Assembly (NCBI RefSeq): GCF_001441615.1 | Contig: NZ_LAXJ01000009.1 | Location: forward strand, 124,001 to 188,000 | From: Roseovarius atlanticus | GTDB lineage: Bacteria; Pseudomonadota; Alphaproteobacteria; Rhodobacterales; Rhodobacteraceae | Direction: 5' to 3' | Length of the DNA: 64,000 bases | Part shown: positions 17,220 through 27,664 of the stretch, piece by piece | Layout of the letters: each line of letters begins with the position of its first letter | Numbering within the stretch: the first letter of the stretch is position 1 | Program-made: the position numbers and the translations under genes | The notes under the pieces: generated by a model | Database searches by the model: none | What the model was told of the DNA's origin: nothing | The model's input: only the letters and a program-made list of their open reading frames with translations

Positions 17220-19226
17220 TCAATCGAGGCCCAACGCCTTTTTGCGGCGGTTGGCCCAGCTGAGGATCGCCATGTCGAACGTGAGCGCCATGAGCGAGAC
17301 ATTGATCCCGAGGACGAAGTTTTTCCCCAGATCGGTGCCCGCCAGCGTGCGCTGAAGCTCCTGGCCCAGGTCCTGCGTGCCGATGAAGGCCGCGATGATG
17401 ACCATGAAGAAGGCGAACATGATGCCCTGGTTGAAGCCGACGGCCATGGTGGGCATCGCGAGCGGCAGTTGCACCGAGGTCAGTTTCTGCCAGCGCGAGC
17501 AGCCGGCCATGTCGGCGGCCTCGGTCATCTCGGCGGGCACGCTGCGCAGCCCCTCGATGGTGTAGCGGGTGAGCGGAACCATGGTGAAGATCACGATGGA
17601 CAGCACCACGGTGGTGTCGGTGATCCCGAAAAGCATGATCGCGGGCAGCAGGTAGATGAAGCTGGGGAAGGTCTGCGCGGTGTCGCAGGCCAGCAGCATC
17701 CGTTCGGACCATTTTTCCGACCGCGCGGCGAGGATGCCGATGGGAATGCCGATCAACATCGAGATCGCCATGGCCGAAAGCACCGAGTATAGCGTGATGA
17801 CCGACCGATCCCACCAGCCGGAGAAGGCGACGATGGAGAAAAAGATCGCGGCATAGATCGCCGGTTTCTTGCCGCCCACGCCATAGGCGAAAGCTACCAC
17901 CAGCAGGATGAAGGCCGAGGTGGGGATCCACAAAAGCGCGTCGCGGAAGGGGATCAGGACCCAGACGTTCAGGACATAGCGGATCGTGCCGGTGATCGCC
18001 TGAACGGAATCGAGGTTGAGGAACGCCTCGAACACGCCGTCGATCTCGCGCCCCATGGACAGCGACTGGCGGCGGCCCACCTCGTTCAGGATCTCGATGG
18101 GTTGGGCCAAGAGGTACAGCCCGGCGAAGACCACGACCGACAGGACGGTGTACTTGTAGCGGATGTAGAAGGGCGTGTCCTTGGGGTGATGCTCGGGCAG
18201 CTTGCGCACCCAGGCCTTGGAAAGGCGGTCGAGGGTGATGGCGACCAGCACGATGGTGATCCCGATCTCGAAGGAGCGACCCAGTTTGAGGGAGTTCATC
18301 ATGGCGAGCAGCTTGCCGCCCAGCCCGGGCATCCCGATGAAGGCGGTCAGGACGACCATTGCAAGGCAGAGCATGATGACCTGGTTCACGCCCACGAGGA
18401 TTTCCGTGCGGGCCGAGGGGATGAACACCTTGGTCAGCATCTGCCAGCGGGTGGCGCCGGACATCTTGCCGGCCTCGACGATCTCGGGCGAGACCTTTTT
18501 CAGGCCCACGGTCGTCATAAGGATCATCGGCGGGGTGGCATAGATGGTGGTGGCGATGGCCCCCGCGGTGGGGCCGACCTTGAAGAAGATCACCGCCGGA
18601 AGCAGGTAGGTGTAGAAAGGCAGCGTCTGCATCACCGCGAGGATGGGCTTGATCGCGTTGTCGAACCACTTGTATTTCCACGCCGCGATGCCGATGACGA
18701 GGCCCACGAAAAAGCCCAGGGGCGCGGCGACCAGCAGCACCGAAAGTGTCTGCATCGTCAGCTCCCACTGGCCCATGAAGGCGGTCCAGACAAAGGTGCC
18801 CCCGGCCAAGAGCGACAGTTTCCAGCCGCCTAGGTAATAGCCGATCACGGCGGCCAGCCCCGCCACGGCGGCCCACGGGATGGGGTCGGACATGTAGGGC
18901 CAGCGGTACTTGCCCTCCAGCAGGTTGGCGGTGACGCCCAGCAGGAAATCGAGCGGGCCTTCGGCGAACCAGCGGGTGATGTAGATCAGGCCGAAGCGCC
19001 CCTCCTGCATGTCGCCGGTGATGACGTCGAAGAACGCGTCGAGCCACTGGGCCAGCGGGGGAATCCATGCCTCTGGCAGGCGGACCAGGAAATCGGGCAG
19101 AACGGGCTTGGCCGCGCAAAGGATGATGGCGGCCAGCAAAAGCGCCACCAGCACGGGGTCGCGGGTGGCGCCGGGCTGGCGCATCGACAGGGACGTGCGG
19201 GTGGCGTTGGTGGCGACGTCAGCCAT
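17220..19226 (-). CDS. tmoW: TMAO/quaternary-amine ABC transporter permease, duplicated fusion
   Basis: 668 residues. Two complete ProW-type permease units are fused: a first core about 140-310, a linker with extra helices, and a second core about 470-650. Each has an EAA-type loop (IVEAGKMSGATRWQMLTKV and MTEAADMAGCSRWQKLTSV). It would form the membrane channel as a single chain instead of a homodimer. Its start overlaps the end of the ATPase gene by 8 bases. The TMAO assignment rests on the adjacent tdm gene; by sequence alone glycine betaine or proline is equally possible. The V/W letters follow ProV/ProW usage and may differ from published Tmo naming. Confidence 0.8.
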   Translation of the reverse strand: MADVATNATRTSLSMRQPGATRDPVLVALLLAAIILCAAKPVLPDFLVRLPEAWIPPLAQWLDAFFDVITGDMQEGRFGLIYITRWFAEGPLDFLLGVTANLLEGKYRWPYMSDPIPWAAVAGLAAVIGYYLGGWKLSLLAGGTFVWTAFMGQWELTMQTLSVLLVAAPLGFFVGLVIGIAAWKYKWFDNAIKPILAVMQTLPFYTYLLPAVIFFKVGPTAGAIATTIYATPPMILMTTVGLKKVSPEIVEAGKMSGATRWQMLTKVFIPSARTEILVGVNQVIMLCLAMVVLTAFIGMPGLGGKLLAMMNSLKLGRSFEIGITIVLVAITLDRLSKAWVRKLPEHHPKDTPFYIRYKYTVLSVVVFAGLYLLAQPIEILNEVGRRQSLSMGREIDGVFEAFLNLDSVQAITGTIRYVLNVWVLIPFRDALLWIPTSAFILLVVAFAYGVGGKKPAIYAAIFFSIVAFSGWWDRSVITLYSVLSAMAISMLIGIPIGILAARSEKWSERMLLACDTAQTFPSFIYLLPAIMLFGITDTTVVLSIVIFTMVPLTRYTIEGLRSVPAEMTEAADMAGCSRWQKLTSVQLPLAMPTMAVGFNQGIMFAFFMVIIAAFIGTQDLGQELQRTLAGTDLGKNFVLGINVSLMALTFDMAILSWANRRKKALGLD

Positions 19227-20256
19227 TGGCGCTGTCCCCCAGAAGCACCTCCAGCGCCTCTTGCCGGGCCATTATGCCCATGATCTTGCCGTCTTTGCCC
19301 GCCACGGGCAGATGCTCGCGCGGGTCGCTGACCAATTGGCGCGCGATCTGGTGAATGGTGCGGTCGCCTGCGATAGGGTCGCCCTCGACGGCGTGGCCGT
19401 TGACGGGTTTCGCCAGAACGCTGGCGTGCACGACATGGGCCTTGTCCACATCCTCGGTGAACTTGCGCACGTACTCGGTCTGCGGGTCCATCACGATCTG
19501 GTCGGGCGTGTCGCATTGCTCGATCGCGCCGTCCTTCATGATGGCGATGCGATCGGCAAGGCGCAGCGCCTCGTCGAAATCGTGGGTGATGAAGACGATG
19601 GTCTTGCCCAGCATCGCCTGAAGGCGCAGGAATTCATCCTGCATCTCGCGCCGGATCAGCGGGTCGAGCGCCGAGAACGGCTCGTCCAGGAACCAGATGT
19701 CGGGTTCGATGGCGAGGCTGCGCGCGATGCCGACACGCTGTTGCTGGCCGCCCGAAAGCTCGCGCGGGAAATACTCCTCGCGGCCTTCCAGACCCACCAA
19801 CTTGATCACTTCCAATGCGCGCTCGCGGCGCGCGTGCCGGTCCTGTCCGCGCATTTCCAGCGGGAACGCCACGTTTTCCAGAACCGTGCGGTGCGGCAGC
19901 AGACCGAAGGACTGGAACACCATGCCCATTTTCGAGCGTCTGAGTTCGATCAGCTCTTTCTCGGGGAGGGCCATGATGTCCTGCCCCTCGACCTCGATCG
20001 TGCCGCCGGTGATGTCGTGCAGGCGGGAAAAGCAACGCACAAGCGTCGACTTGCCGGAACCGGAAAGCCCCATGATGACCAGCATCTCGCCCTTGGCGAC
20101 CTCGACCGAGACATCCTTGACCCCGGCGATATAGCCGTCGGCACGAATATCCTCATAGCCGTGCCCGGCGGGCATCGACTTGAGGTATTGGCGCGGGTTG
20201 GGGCCGAAAAGCTTCCACGCGTTGCGGCAGGAAATGACGGGGCTGTCGGTGGTCAT
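19219..20256 (-). CDS. tmoV: TMAO/quaternary-amine ABC transporter ATPase
   Basis: 345 residues of ProV type. Walker A is GLSGSGKSTLVRC, the signature is LSGGQQQRVGIARSL, Walker B is DIWFLDEPFSALDPL, and the switch histidine is in VFITHDFDEAL. A CBS-like C-terminal region (about 260-345) contains PVAGKDGKIMGIMARQEAL, as in osmotically regulated ProV/OpuAA. It energises uptake of the quaternary amine. The start at 20256 was chosen over an upstream one that would run through the intercistronic hairpin. Confidence 0.85.
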   Translation of the reverse strand: MTTDSPVISCRNAWKLFGPNPRQYLKSMPAGHGYEDIRADGYIAGVKDVSVEVAKGEMLVIMGLSGSGKSTLVRCFSRLHDITGGTIEVEGQDIMALPEKELIELRRSKMGMVFQSFGLLPHRTVLENVAFPLEMRGQDRHARRERALEVIKLVGLEGREEYFPRELSGGQQQRVGIARSLAIEPDIWFLDEPFSALDPLIRREMQDEFLRLQAMLGKTIVFITHDFDEALRLADRIAIMKDGAIEQCDTPDQIVMDPQTEYVRKFTEDVDKAHVVHASVLAKPVNGHAVEGDPIAGDRTIHQIARQLVSDPREHLPVAGKDGKIMGIMARQEALEVLLGDSANG

Positions 20257-20280
20257 GAGGCGGCGTGTCCTTGAATTGGC

Positions 20281-20302
20281 GCCGGCGGTGCGGACCGCCG
20301 GC
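20281..20302 (-). promoter_or_regulatory. Intercistronic hairpin between tmoX and tmoV
   Basis: A perfect 9-base stem, GCCGGCGGT/ACCGCCGGC, with a 4-base loop in the 91-base gap between tmoX and tmoV. It has no T-run. Hairpins in this position in transport operons usually stabilise the upstream binding-protein message or partly end transcription, raising binding protein above the membrane parts. That role is inferred. Confidence 0.6.
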
Positions 20303-20347
20303 AAGGCCCTGCCCGGTACAAACGCCGGACAGGGAAAGGCGAAAAGG

Positions 20348-22421
<2,074 letters not shown>

Positions 22422-22439
22422 GGGCGCCGGGGGTCGCGC

Positions 22440-22460
22440 AGATTATTCTGCGAATAATCT
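22440..22460. repeat. AT-core palindrome (AGATTATTC-TGC-GAATAATCT)
   Basis: A 21-base inverted repeat with perfect 9-base arms around TGC, located directly before a second, longer palindrome (22461) between two convergent genes. Confidence 0.85.
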
Positions 22461-22496
22461 GAGCCCCAGAAAATTCGTACGAATTTTCTGGGGCTC
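22461..22496. terminator. 36-base perfect palindrome between convergent genes
   Basis: Perfect 18-base arms with no spacer (half-site GAGCCCCAGAAAATTCGT). It lies between the ends of the LysR gene (22421) and the GNAT gene (22507). The GC-rich outer stem with inner A/T runs would act as a terminator in both directions. The inner 18 bases are identical to those of the palindrome at 32197. Confidence 0.75.
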
Positions 22497-22506
22497 CGGC
22501 GTTTTA

Positions 22507-23079
22507 TCAGAACGGTGGACGCAGGACCGCGTGCAGGTAGGTGCGGGTTTCGCCAACCATCTCCTCGGCCAGCGACAGGGCCGTGGGCCAGGGCGGGTCG
22601 AGCGTGGCCTCGACCTCGCCGATGTCGAAGGTCAGCGTGGCGTCGTGACGGCGCGCAAGGCGCTGCATCCGTTCGTTTTCGCGCAGGCACATCATGTAGA
22701 GCGAGCGCACGCCCCGGTTCTGCGCCGCCGCCAGCATCCGTACGAAAAGCGCGTCGCCGATGCCCTCGTGTTGCCAGTCGGGATCGACGCTGAGCGCGAT
22801 TTCTGCGCGCACGGGCCAGCTGTTCAGAAGCATCCGCAATTCGCCGACGCCGTGCAGGTCGCCGTCGACGAAGGCACCGTAGACGACGCTGTCGAGGCCA
22901 AGCAGGGTTTCGGCATACCCGGCGACGAAGTCTTCGGTCACGCTGGCGCCGAAGCGCAGGCGGCGGGTTTCGCGGTCGAGCCTTGCGAAATGGTCCAGCA
23001 AAAGCCGCTTGTCCGCCGGCCACAGGCGGCGAATATCTGGCTGAATCAGTATCTTATCATGAGTGACGTCGGCATTCAT
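22507..23079 (-). CDS. GNAT-family N-acetyltransferase
   Basis: 190 residues. The GNAT fold is visible: an N-terminal strand, LRFGASVTEDFVAGYAETL, the acetyl-CoA-loop region QHEGIGDALFVRMLAAAQNRG (QxxGIG in place of Q/RxxGxG/A), and a C-terminal strand set. The substrate is unknown. It runs convergently with the LysR gene. No partner gene lies in the same direction within 130 bases. Confidence 0.85.
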   Translation of the reverse strand: MNADVTHDKILIQPDIRRLWPADKRLLLDHFARLDRETRRLRFGASVTEDFVAGYAETLLGLDSVVYGAFVDGDLHGVGELRMLLNSWPVRAEIALSVDPDWQHEGIGDALFVRMLAAAQNRGVRSLYMMCLRENERMQRLARRHDATLTFDIGEVEATLDPPWPTALSLAEEMVGETRTYLHAVLRPPF

Positions 23080-23215
23080 GGTCTTGGACTCCTTGGCGCG
23101 GGCCGGGCCCGGGCAGAGGTGTCCTCCCTGATGCGAAGATAATGCCGCAGCGCGGCATTTTCCATGAAGTTTCGGTGAAACCGTTAATTTACGTCACGGC
23201 AGGGCGGCCCGCTGC

Positions 23216-24142
23216 TCAGCCCGCCGCCCGGATCAACTCGTCGACGTGCACCGCGCCGCTGGCGGCCAGCGCGCGCAAATCATAGCCGCCTTCGAGGCTG
23301 GAGACCACGCGCCCCTGGCACTGCTCTGCCGCGATTTCGCACAGGCGGCGCGTGACCCAGGCGAAATCGTCTTCGCGCAGGTTCAGGTTGGCCAGCGGGT
23401 CGTCGGCATGGGCGTCGAAGCCTGCCGAGATCAGGATCAGCTCGGGCTTGAACTCTTCGAGCCGGGGAAAGACCTGGCCTTCGTATTCCTGCCGGAAGCC
23501 CTGCCCGGCCGTGCCCGGTGCCAAGGGCACGTTCAGCACGTTGTCGTGATCGCCGGTTTCATGCGCGCCGCCCGAGCCGGGCCAGAGCGGCATCTGGTGG
23601 GACGAGATGAAAAGCGCGCGCGCCTCGCCGCGCAAGAGGTCCTGTGAGCCGTTGCCGTGATGCACGTCGAAATCCACCACCGCGACGCGGGACAACCCGT
23701 GCCGTTCCAGCGCGTGTTTCGCGGCAATGGCCACCGTGCCGAACAGGCAAAAGCCCATCGGCGTCGCCGTTTCGGCGTGGTGGCCCGGCGGGCGCATGGC
23801 GACGAAGGCGTTGCCGACCTCGCCATCCAGCACCTTGTCCACCGCCAGCATTGTGCCGCCCACGGCCCGCGAGGCGCAGTCGAACGAGCCGGGCGACAGC
23901 CACGTGTCGCCGTCAAGCTGGTTGAAGCCCTGCGCGGGAATCGCCTCGCGCACCATGCTGACGTAATCCTGCGGATGACACAGCGTCAGGTCCGCATCGG
24001 TCGCCAGCGGCGCCTCGGCCCGGATCACGTCCTTGCCGTCGAGCGCGGGCCACAGGTGTTCCAGCCGCGCCACGCGTTCGGGGTGGCCGTCGGGCGTGAC
24101 GTGGTTGAGACCGTCCTCGTGGGTGACAAGTAGCGTGGACAT
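23216..24142 (-). CDS. Histone-deacetylase-family amidohydrolase
   Basis: 308 residues. Hallmarks of the class II HDAC/acetylpolyamine amidohydrolase fold are RPPGHHAE (the HH dyad), VVDFDVHHGNGSQDLL (zinc ligands Asp and His), and LILISAGFDAHADDPLANLNL (third ligand Asp). Bacterial members remove acetyl groups from small amines or proteins in the cytoplasm. The start at 24142 follows a GGAGGAG-like ribosome site. Divergent from the MscS gene. Confidence 0.92.
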   Translation of the reverse strand: MSTLLVTHEDGLNHVTPDGHPERVARLEHLWPALDGKDVIRAEAPLATDADLTLCHPQDYVSMVREAIPAQGFNQLDGDTWLSPGSFDCASRAVGGTMLAVDKVLDGEVGNAFVAMRPPGHHAETATPMGFCLFGTVAIAAKHALERHGLSRVAVVDFDVHHGNGSQDLLRGEARALFISSHQMPLWPGSGGAHETGDHDNVLNVPLAPGTAGQGFRQEYEGQVFPRLEEFKPELILISAGFDAHADDPLANLNLREDDFAWVTRRLCEIAAEQCQGRVVSSLEGGYDLRALAASGAVHVDELIRAAG

Positions 24143-24277
24143 GGGCGCGGCTCCTCCTTCTTTGACGCGTTTCGGGGCGGCGACGGGGCCGCGCCGAATG
24201 TTCACAACAGCTTAGAGGCCATGCGGCGACTGTCCAGCGCGACTTGTCCACACGCGGGGGGCGTGTAAGGTATTGCC

Positions 24278-25735
24278 ATGGAAGAGGATGCCGCCACAGA
24301 CACCGCCACCGGCGAAGACGCCGGAATGAGCTCGCCCGCCGAGGCGACGCCGGACCTGGCCAATGACGCGATCGAGCAGGCGCAGACCATCGCCATCGGG
24401 CTGTGGGAACAGGCGCAGCTGTTCGTGGCGGGCCTGCTGCGGCCATGGAGCCTTTACCAAGTGGGGATCATCCTTGGGCTGTGGGTCGCCGCGACGGTAC
24501 TGGCGCGGATCTTTGGCCCGCATTTGCATAACTGGATGCGCACGCGCGAAGGTTGGCCCAAGTGGCGGATGCGCTTTCTGGTGATGATGCACCGGCGGCT
24601 GCGGCTGATCTTCATGGTGCTGCTCATATGGCCGGTCTACCTGGTCATGCAGGAGGTGACCTGGCCCAGCCGGTCCTACCTGATCGGCGTCATGGCGAGC
24701 CTTGCCACCGCGTGGCTGTTCATCGCGATAATCACGCGTCTTATCGGCAACGCCTTTCTGCGCGGCATAGTGCGCTACGCGGCCTGGACGTGGGTGACCC
24801 TGTCGATCCTCGGCCTGACCGAGGATACGATCCAGATCCTCGACAGCGCGGCGGTCAACATGGGCGAGATGCGCCTGTCGGTCTGGATGGTGCTGCAGGC
24901 CATCGCGGTGATCGCGCTCCTGATGTTCCTGGCGCGGTTCGTCTCGACCACCTCGGCCTCGCGCATCCGGTCGAACAAGGACATCTCGCCGTCGATGCAG
25001 GTCTTGGCGGTAAAGGTCATCCAGATCCTGCTCTATGGCGCGGCGTTCTTCATCGGGCTGCGGGCCGTGGGGGTGGACCTGACCGGGCTTGCGGTGCTGT
25101 CGGGGGCCATCGGTGTGGGCCTTGGTTTCGGCCTGCAGAAGGTGGTGTCGAACCTGGTGTCGGGGGTGATCATCCTTCTGGACAAGTCGATCAAGCCCGG
25201 CGACGTCATCAGCCTGGGCGAGACCTTCGGCTGGATCAACAGCCTTGGCGCCCGCTATATCTCGATCACCACGCGGGACGGCAAGGAATACCTGATCCCG
25301 AACGAGGACCTGATCACCGGGCAGGTGGTGAACTGGTCGCATTCCAACGAGTTCGTGCGGCTGGATATCTATTTCGGCACCGCCTATGGCGACGACCCGC
25401 ACCAGGTGCGCAAGGTGGCGATCGAGGCCGCCAAGGGCGTGGAGCGTGTGCTGTCCTTCAAGGCGCCGGTGTGCCACATCGTGGGCTTCGGCGACAGCAG
25501 CGTGGATTACATCCTGCGGTTCTGGATCAGCGACCCGACGGGCGGGCTGACCAACATTCGCGGCAACGTCTATCTGGCTCTGTGGGACGCGTTCCAGGAA
25601 CACGGCATTTCCATTCCCTTCCCGCAACGCGAGGTCAAGGTGCTGGAAGGCTCGGAGCTGGGCACGCGGGCGCTGGACCGGGGCAACCCGGGCAAAGCGC
25701 CGCAGGACGGCACGGCAGAGGAACAGGGCGGCTGA
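24278..25735 (+). CDS. MscS-family mechanosensitive channel
   Basis: 485 residues. An acidic N-terminal tail precedes five or so transmembrane helices (about 50-280). The pore helix and beta domain contain AIGVGLGFGLQKVVSNLVSG, the Gly/Ala-rich TM3 typical of MscS, then LLDKSIKPGDVI and the C-terminal vestibule with WISDPTGGLTNIRGNVYLAL. It releases solutes on hypo-osmotic shock. A very long minus-strand frame covers this gene but is a GC-bias shadow. Next gene follows after 33 bases. Confidence 0.93.
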   Translation: MEEDAATDTATGEDAGMSSPAEATPDLANDAIEQAQTIAIGLWEQAQLFVAGLLRPWSLYQVGIILGLWVAATVLARIFGPHLHNWMRTREGWPKWRMRFLVMMHRRLRLIFMVLLIWPVYLVMQEVTWPSRSYLIGVMASLATAWLFIAIITRLIGNAFLRGIVRYAAWTWVTLSILGLTEDTIQILDSAAVNMGEMRLSVWMVLQAIAVIALLMFLARFVSTTSASRIRSNKDISPSMQVLAVKVIQILLYGAAFFIGLRAVGVDLTGLAVLSGAIGVGLGFGLQKVVSNLVSGVIILLDKSIKPGDVISLGETFGWINSLGARYISITTRDGKEYLIPNEDLITGQVVNWSHSNEFVRLDIYFGTAYGDDPHQVRKVAIEAAKGVERVLSFKAPVCHIVGFGDSSVDYILRFWISDPTGGLTNIRGNVYLALWDAFQEHGISIPFPQREVKVLEGSELGTRALDRGNPGKAPQDGTAEEQGG

Positions 25736-25768
25736 ACGGGGCGTTACCGGGCCAAAAGGAGAAATCTG

Positions 25769-26437
25769 ATGGCCCATACACTGACCCTGCAATCGCAGGA
25801 AAGCGTCACCCACGACACGCATCGCTATGTCTTCGACCGTCCCAAAGGCTTTGACTTCGAGCCGGGACAGGCCGCGGAATTGGCGATCTGCCGCGAAGGA
25901 TGGAAGGACGAGGGGCGGCCCTTCACCTTCACATCGCTGCCCGCGGACAGTCACTTGGAATTCACGATCAAGAGCTACCCGTCGCATGATGGCGTGACCG
26001 AGAAGTTGCCAGACCTGGCGCCGGGCGAGCACGTCACGCTGGACGGACCCTTCGGCGCGATCACCGATGAGGGGCCGGGGTTGTTCCTGGCTGCGGGTGC
26101 GGGCGTCACGCCTTTCATCGCGATCCTGCGGAAGCGGGCGAAAGAGGGTGATCTGGACGGCTGTCAGCTGATCTTTTCCAACAGCAAGGAGAAGGACATC
26201 ATCCTGCGCGACGAATGGCAGGGGATGGACGGCCTGAAGGTCGATCATGTGCTGTCGGACGAGGACGTGTCCGGGCTGCATCATGGCAAGGTCGACAAGG
26301 CGTTCCTGGAGGCTCACGCGAATCTGTCCGGTCAGGTCTATATCTGCGGGCCGCAAGGCTATGTCGACGCGATGCGCGACGCGGTGAAGGAGCTGGGCGT
26401 TCCCGGCGACCGCATCCACACCGAGGAAGGCTGGTAA
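25769..26437 (+). CDS. FAD-dependent flavodoxin/ferredoxin reductase-like protein
   Basis: 222 residues. The FAD motif is RPFTFTSLP (R-x-F-S/T-x-x-S/T form), the NAD(P) glycine motif is AAGAGVTPFIAILR, and the C-terminal YICGPQGYVDAM resembles the CGPxx motif. This is a minimal ferredoxin-NADP reductase fold without an iron-sulfur domain. Partner unknown. Start supported by AAAAGGAG, 8 bases upstream. Confidence 0.88.
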   Translation: MAHTLTLQSQESVTHDTHRYVFDRPKGFDFEPGQAAELAICREGWKDEGRPFTFTSLPADSHLEFTIKSYPSHDGVTEKLPDLAPGEHVTLDGPFGAITDEGPGLFLAAGAGVTPFIAILRKRAKEGDLDGCQLIFSNSKEKDIILRDEWQGMDGLKVDHVLSDEDVSGLHHGKVDKAFLEAHANLSGQVYICGPQGYVDAMRDAVKELGVPGDRIHTEEGW

Positions 26438-26603
26438 GGGCGCGGTGTCCTACACAGTCGGGTGTACGTGGCGGGACGCTGCCGTTTTCCGGGGCGCGAG
26501 GGCCACAGGCCCGTGCGCTTCGGGAAAGCCTTCATTGAATTGTGACACGCCAGTTGCTATTTTCGTGTCACGCTCGGCACCGGGGCGGATCGGTGCGTAG
26601 TAG

Positions 26604-26610
26604 AAGGAGG
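26604..26610 (+). promoter_or_regulatory. Strong ribosome binding site without a matching rsfS start
   Basis: A consensus AAGGAGG. The nearest ATG (26614) opens an 18-codon frame that is out of register with rsfS and ends at TGA 26668-26670, overlapping an in-frame TTG (26667). In the rsfS frame, a CTG at 26619 has ideal spacing. See the finding on rsfS. Confidence 0.6.
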
Positions 26611-26681
26611 ACAATGTCCTGTCTCTTACAATCGACGCGGCTCCGGCCGCTGAACGGGGCGCGGGTTTGAGCGCGTCCGAC

Positions 26682-27038
26682 ATGGCGACAAGCAGTGACG
26701 CACAGCTTGCGCGCATCCTTTCCGCACTCGACGAAGACAAGGCCGAAGAGATCGTCCAGATCGACCTTCGCGGCAAATCCGCGATCGGCGATTACATGGT
26801 GATCTGCTCGGGCCGGTCCTCGCGCCAGGTGACGGCCATCGCCGAAAAGCTTTCGGAGCGGCTGAAAACCGAAATGGGCGTGCTGACCAAGGTCGAGGGC
26901 AAGGACGCGGGCGACTGGGTGCTGATCGACACGGGCGACGTGATCGTCCATGTCTTCCGCCCCGAGGTGCGGGACTTCTATCAGCTTGAAAAGATGTGGC
27001 TTCAGGGTCACGGGGCAGCCCAGGCCGCCAAGAGCTGA
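26682..27038 (+). CDS. rsfS: Ribosomal silencing factor RsfS
   Basis: 118 residues from the first ATG. The core is diagnostic: DKAEEIVQIDLRGKSAIGDY, then MVICSGRSSRQVTAIAEKL and GDWVLIDTGDVIVHVFRPE, which binds ribosomal protein L14 and blocks subunit joining. Its TGA overlaps the rlmH ATG region by direct adjacency (27039), the usual pairing in alphaproteobacteria. The ATG lacks a good ribosome site. The open frame reaches upstream to 26604 with a protein-like sequence, so the real start may be TTG 26667 or CTG 26619. Confidence 0.93.
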   Translation: MATSSDAQLARILSALDEDKAEEIVQIDLRGKSAIGDYMVICSGRSSRQVTAIAEKLSERLKTEMGVLTKVEGKDAGDWVLIDTGDVIVHVFRPEVRDFYQLEKMWLQGHGAAQAAKS

Positions 27039-27509
27039 ATGCGCGTCCATATCTGCGCGGTGGGCCGGATGAAGACCGGCCCGGAACGCGCCTTGCTTGA
27101 TGATTACCTGGTCCGGTTCGACCGGACCGGACGCAGCCTGGGGCTTGGCCCGGCAGAGATGCACGAGGTCGAGGACCGCAAGGGCGGCGGCGTGGAGGCC
27201 AAGGCGCAGCTGCTGGAGCGCGCCTTGCCCAAGGGGGCGGTGATCGTGGCGCTGGACGAGCGCGGCAAGCTGCTGACATCTCCTGAATTTTCCCAACAAC
27301 TGGCCGGCTGGCGCGACACGGGCCGGGGCGACGTGGCCTTCGTGATCGGCGGCGCCGACGGGATCGCGCCCGCGCTGCGGGACCGGGCGGAGGTCACGCT
27401 GTCCTTCGGCAAGATGGTCTGGCCGCACATGCTGGCCCGGGTGATGCTGGCCGAGCAGCTTTACCGCGCGGCCTCGATCCTGGCGGGGGCGCCGTATCAC
27501 CGCGCGTGA
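27039..27509 (+). CDS. rlmH: 23S rRNA (pseudouridine-1915-N3)-methyltransferase
   Basis: 156 residues, the standard size. SPOUT-fold markers are ALDERGKLLTSPEFSQQLAG, VAFVIGGADGIAPALRDRA and the C-terminal SFGKMVWPHMLARVMLAEQL knot. It methylates the pseudouridine at position 1915 of 23S rRNA on the assembled 70S ribosome. It starts on the base after the rsfS stop. Confidence 0.97.
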   Translation: MRVHICAVGRMKTGPERALLDDYLVRFDRTGRSLGLGPAEMHEVEDRKGGGVEAKAQLLERALPKGAVIVALDERGKLLTSPEFSQQLAGWRDTGRGDVAFVIGGADGIAPALRDRAEVTLSFGKMVWPHMLARVMLAEQLYRAASILAGAPYHRA

Positions 27510-27664
27510 TCCGAAGGAGTGGCTGCGCCACGCTTCATAGCATTGATGAGGGGCGCTGCCCCTCAAACTCCCCGGGATATTTCGGGCCAGAGGAAGCGGG
27601 CAAGAAAGCGGTTCACCACCCGGTTCAGACGGGTTAGAAGCGGCCTAAGATTCAGGAGGCAGGA

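Noticed and set aside
17214..18833. Plus-strand frames opposite the tmoW permease
   Set aside because: They are rich in Gly, Asp, Gln and His in repeats typical of antisense to hydrophobic helices; no ribosome sites.
24212..26419. A 735-codon open frame on the minus strand across the MscS and reductase genes
   Set aside because: It is opposite two well-supported genes, is rich in His, Arg, Gln and Pro, has no domain, and arises from high GC at third positions.
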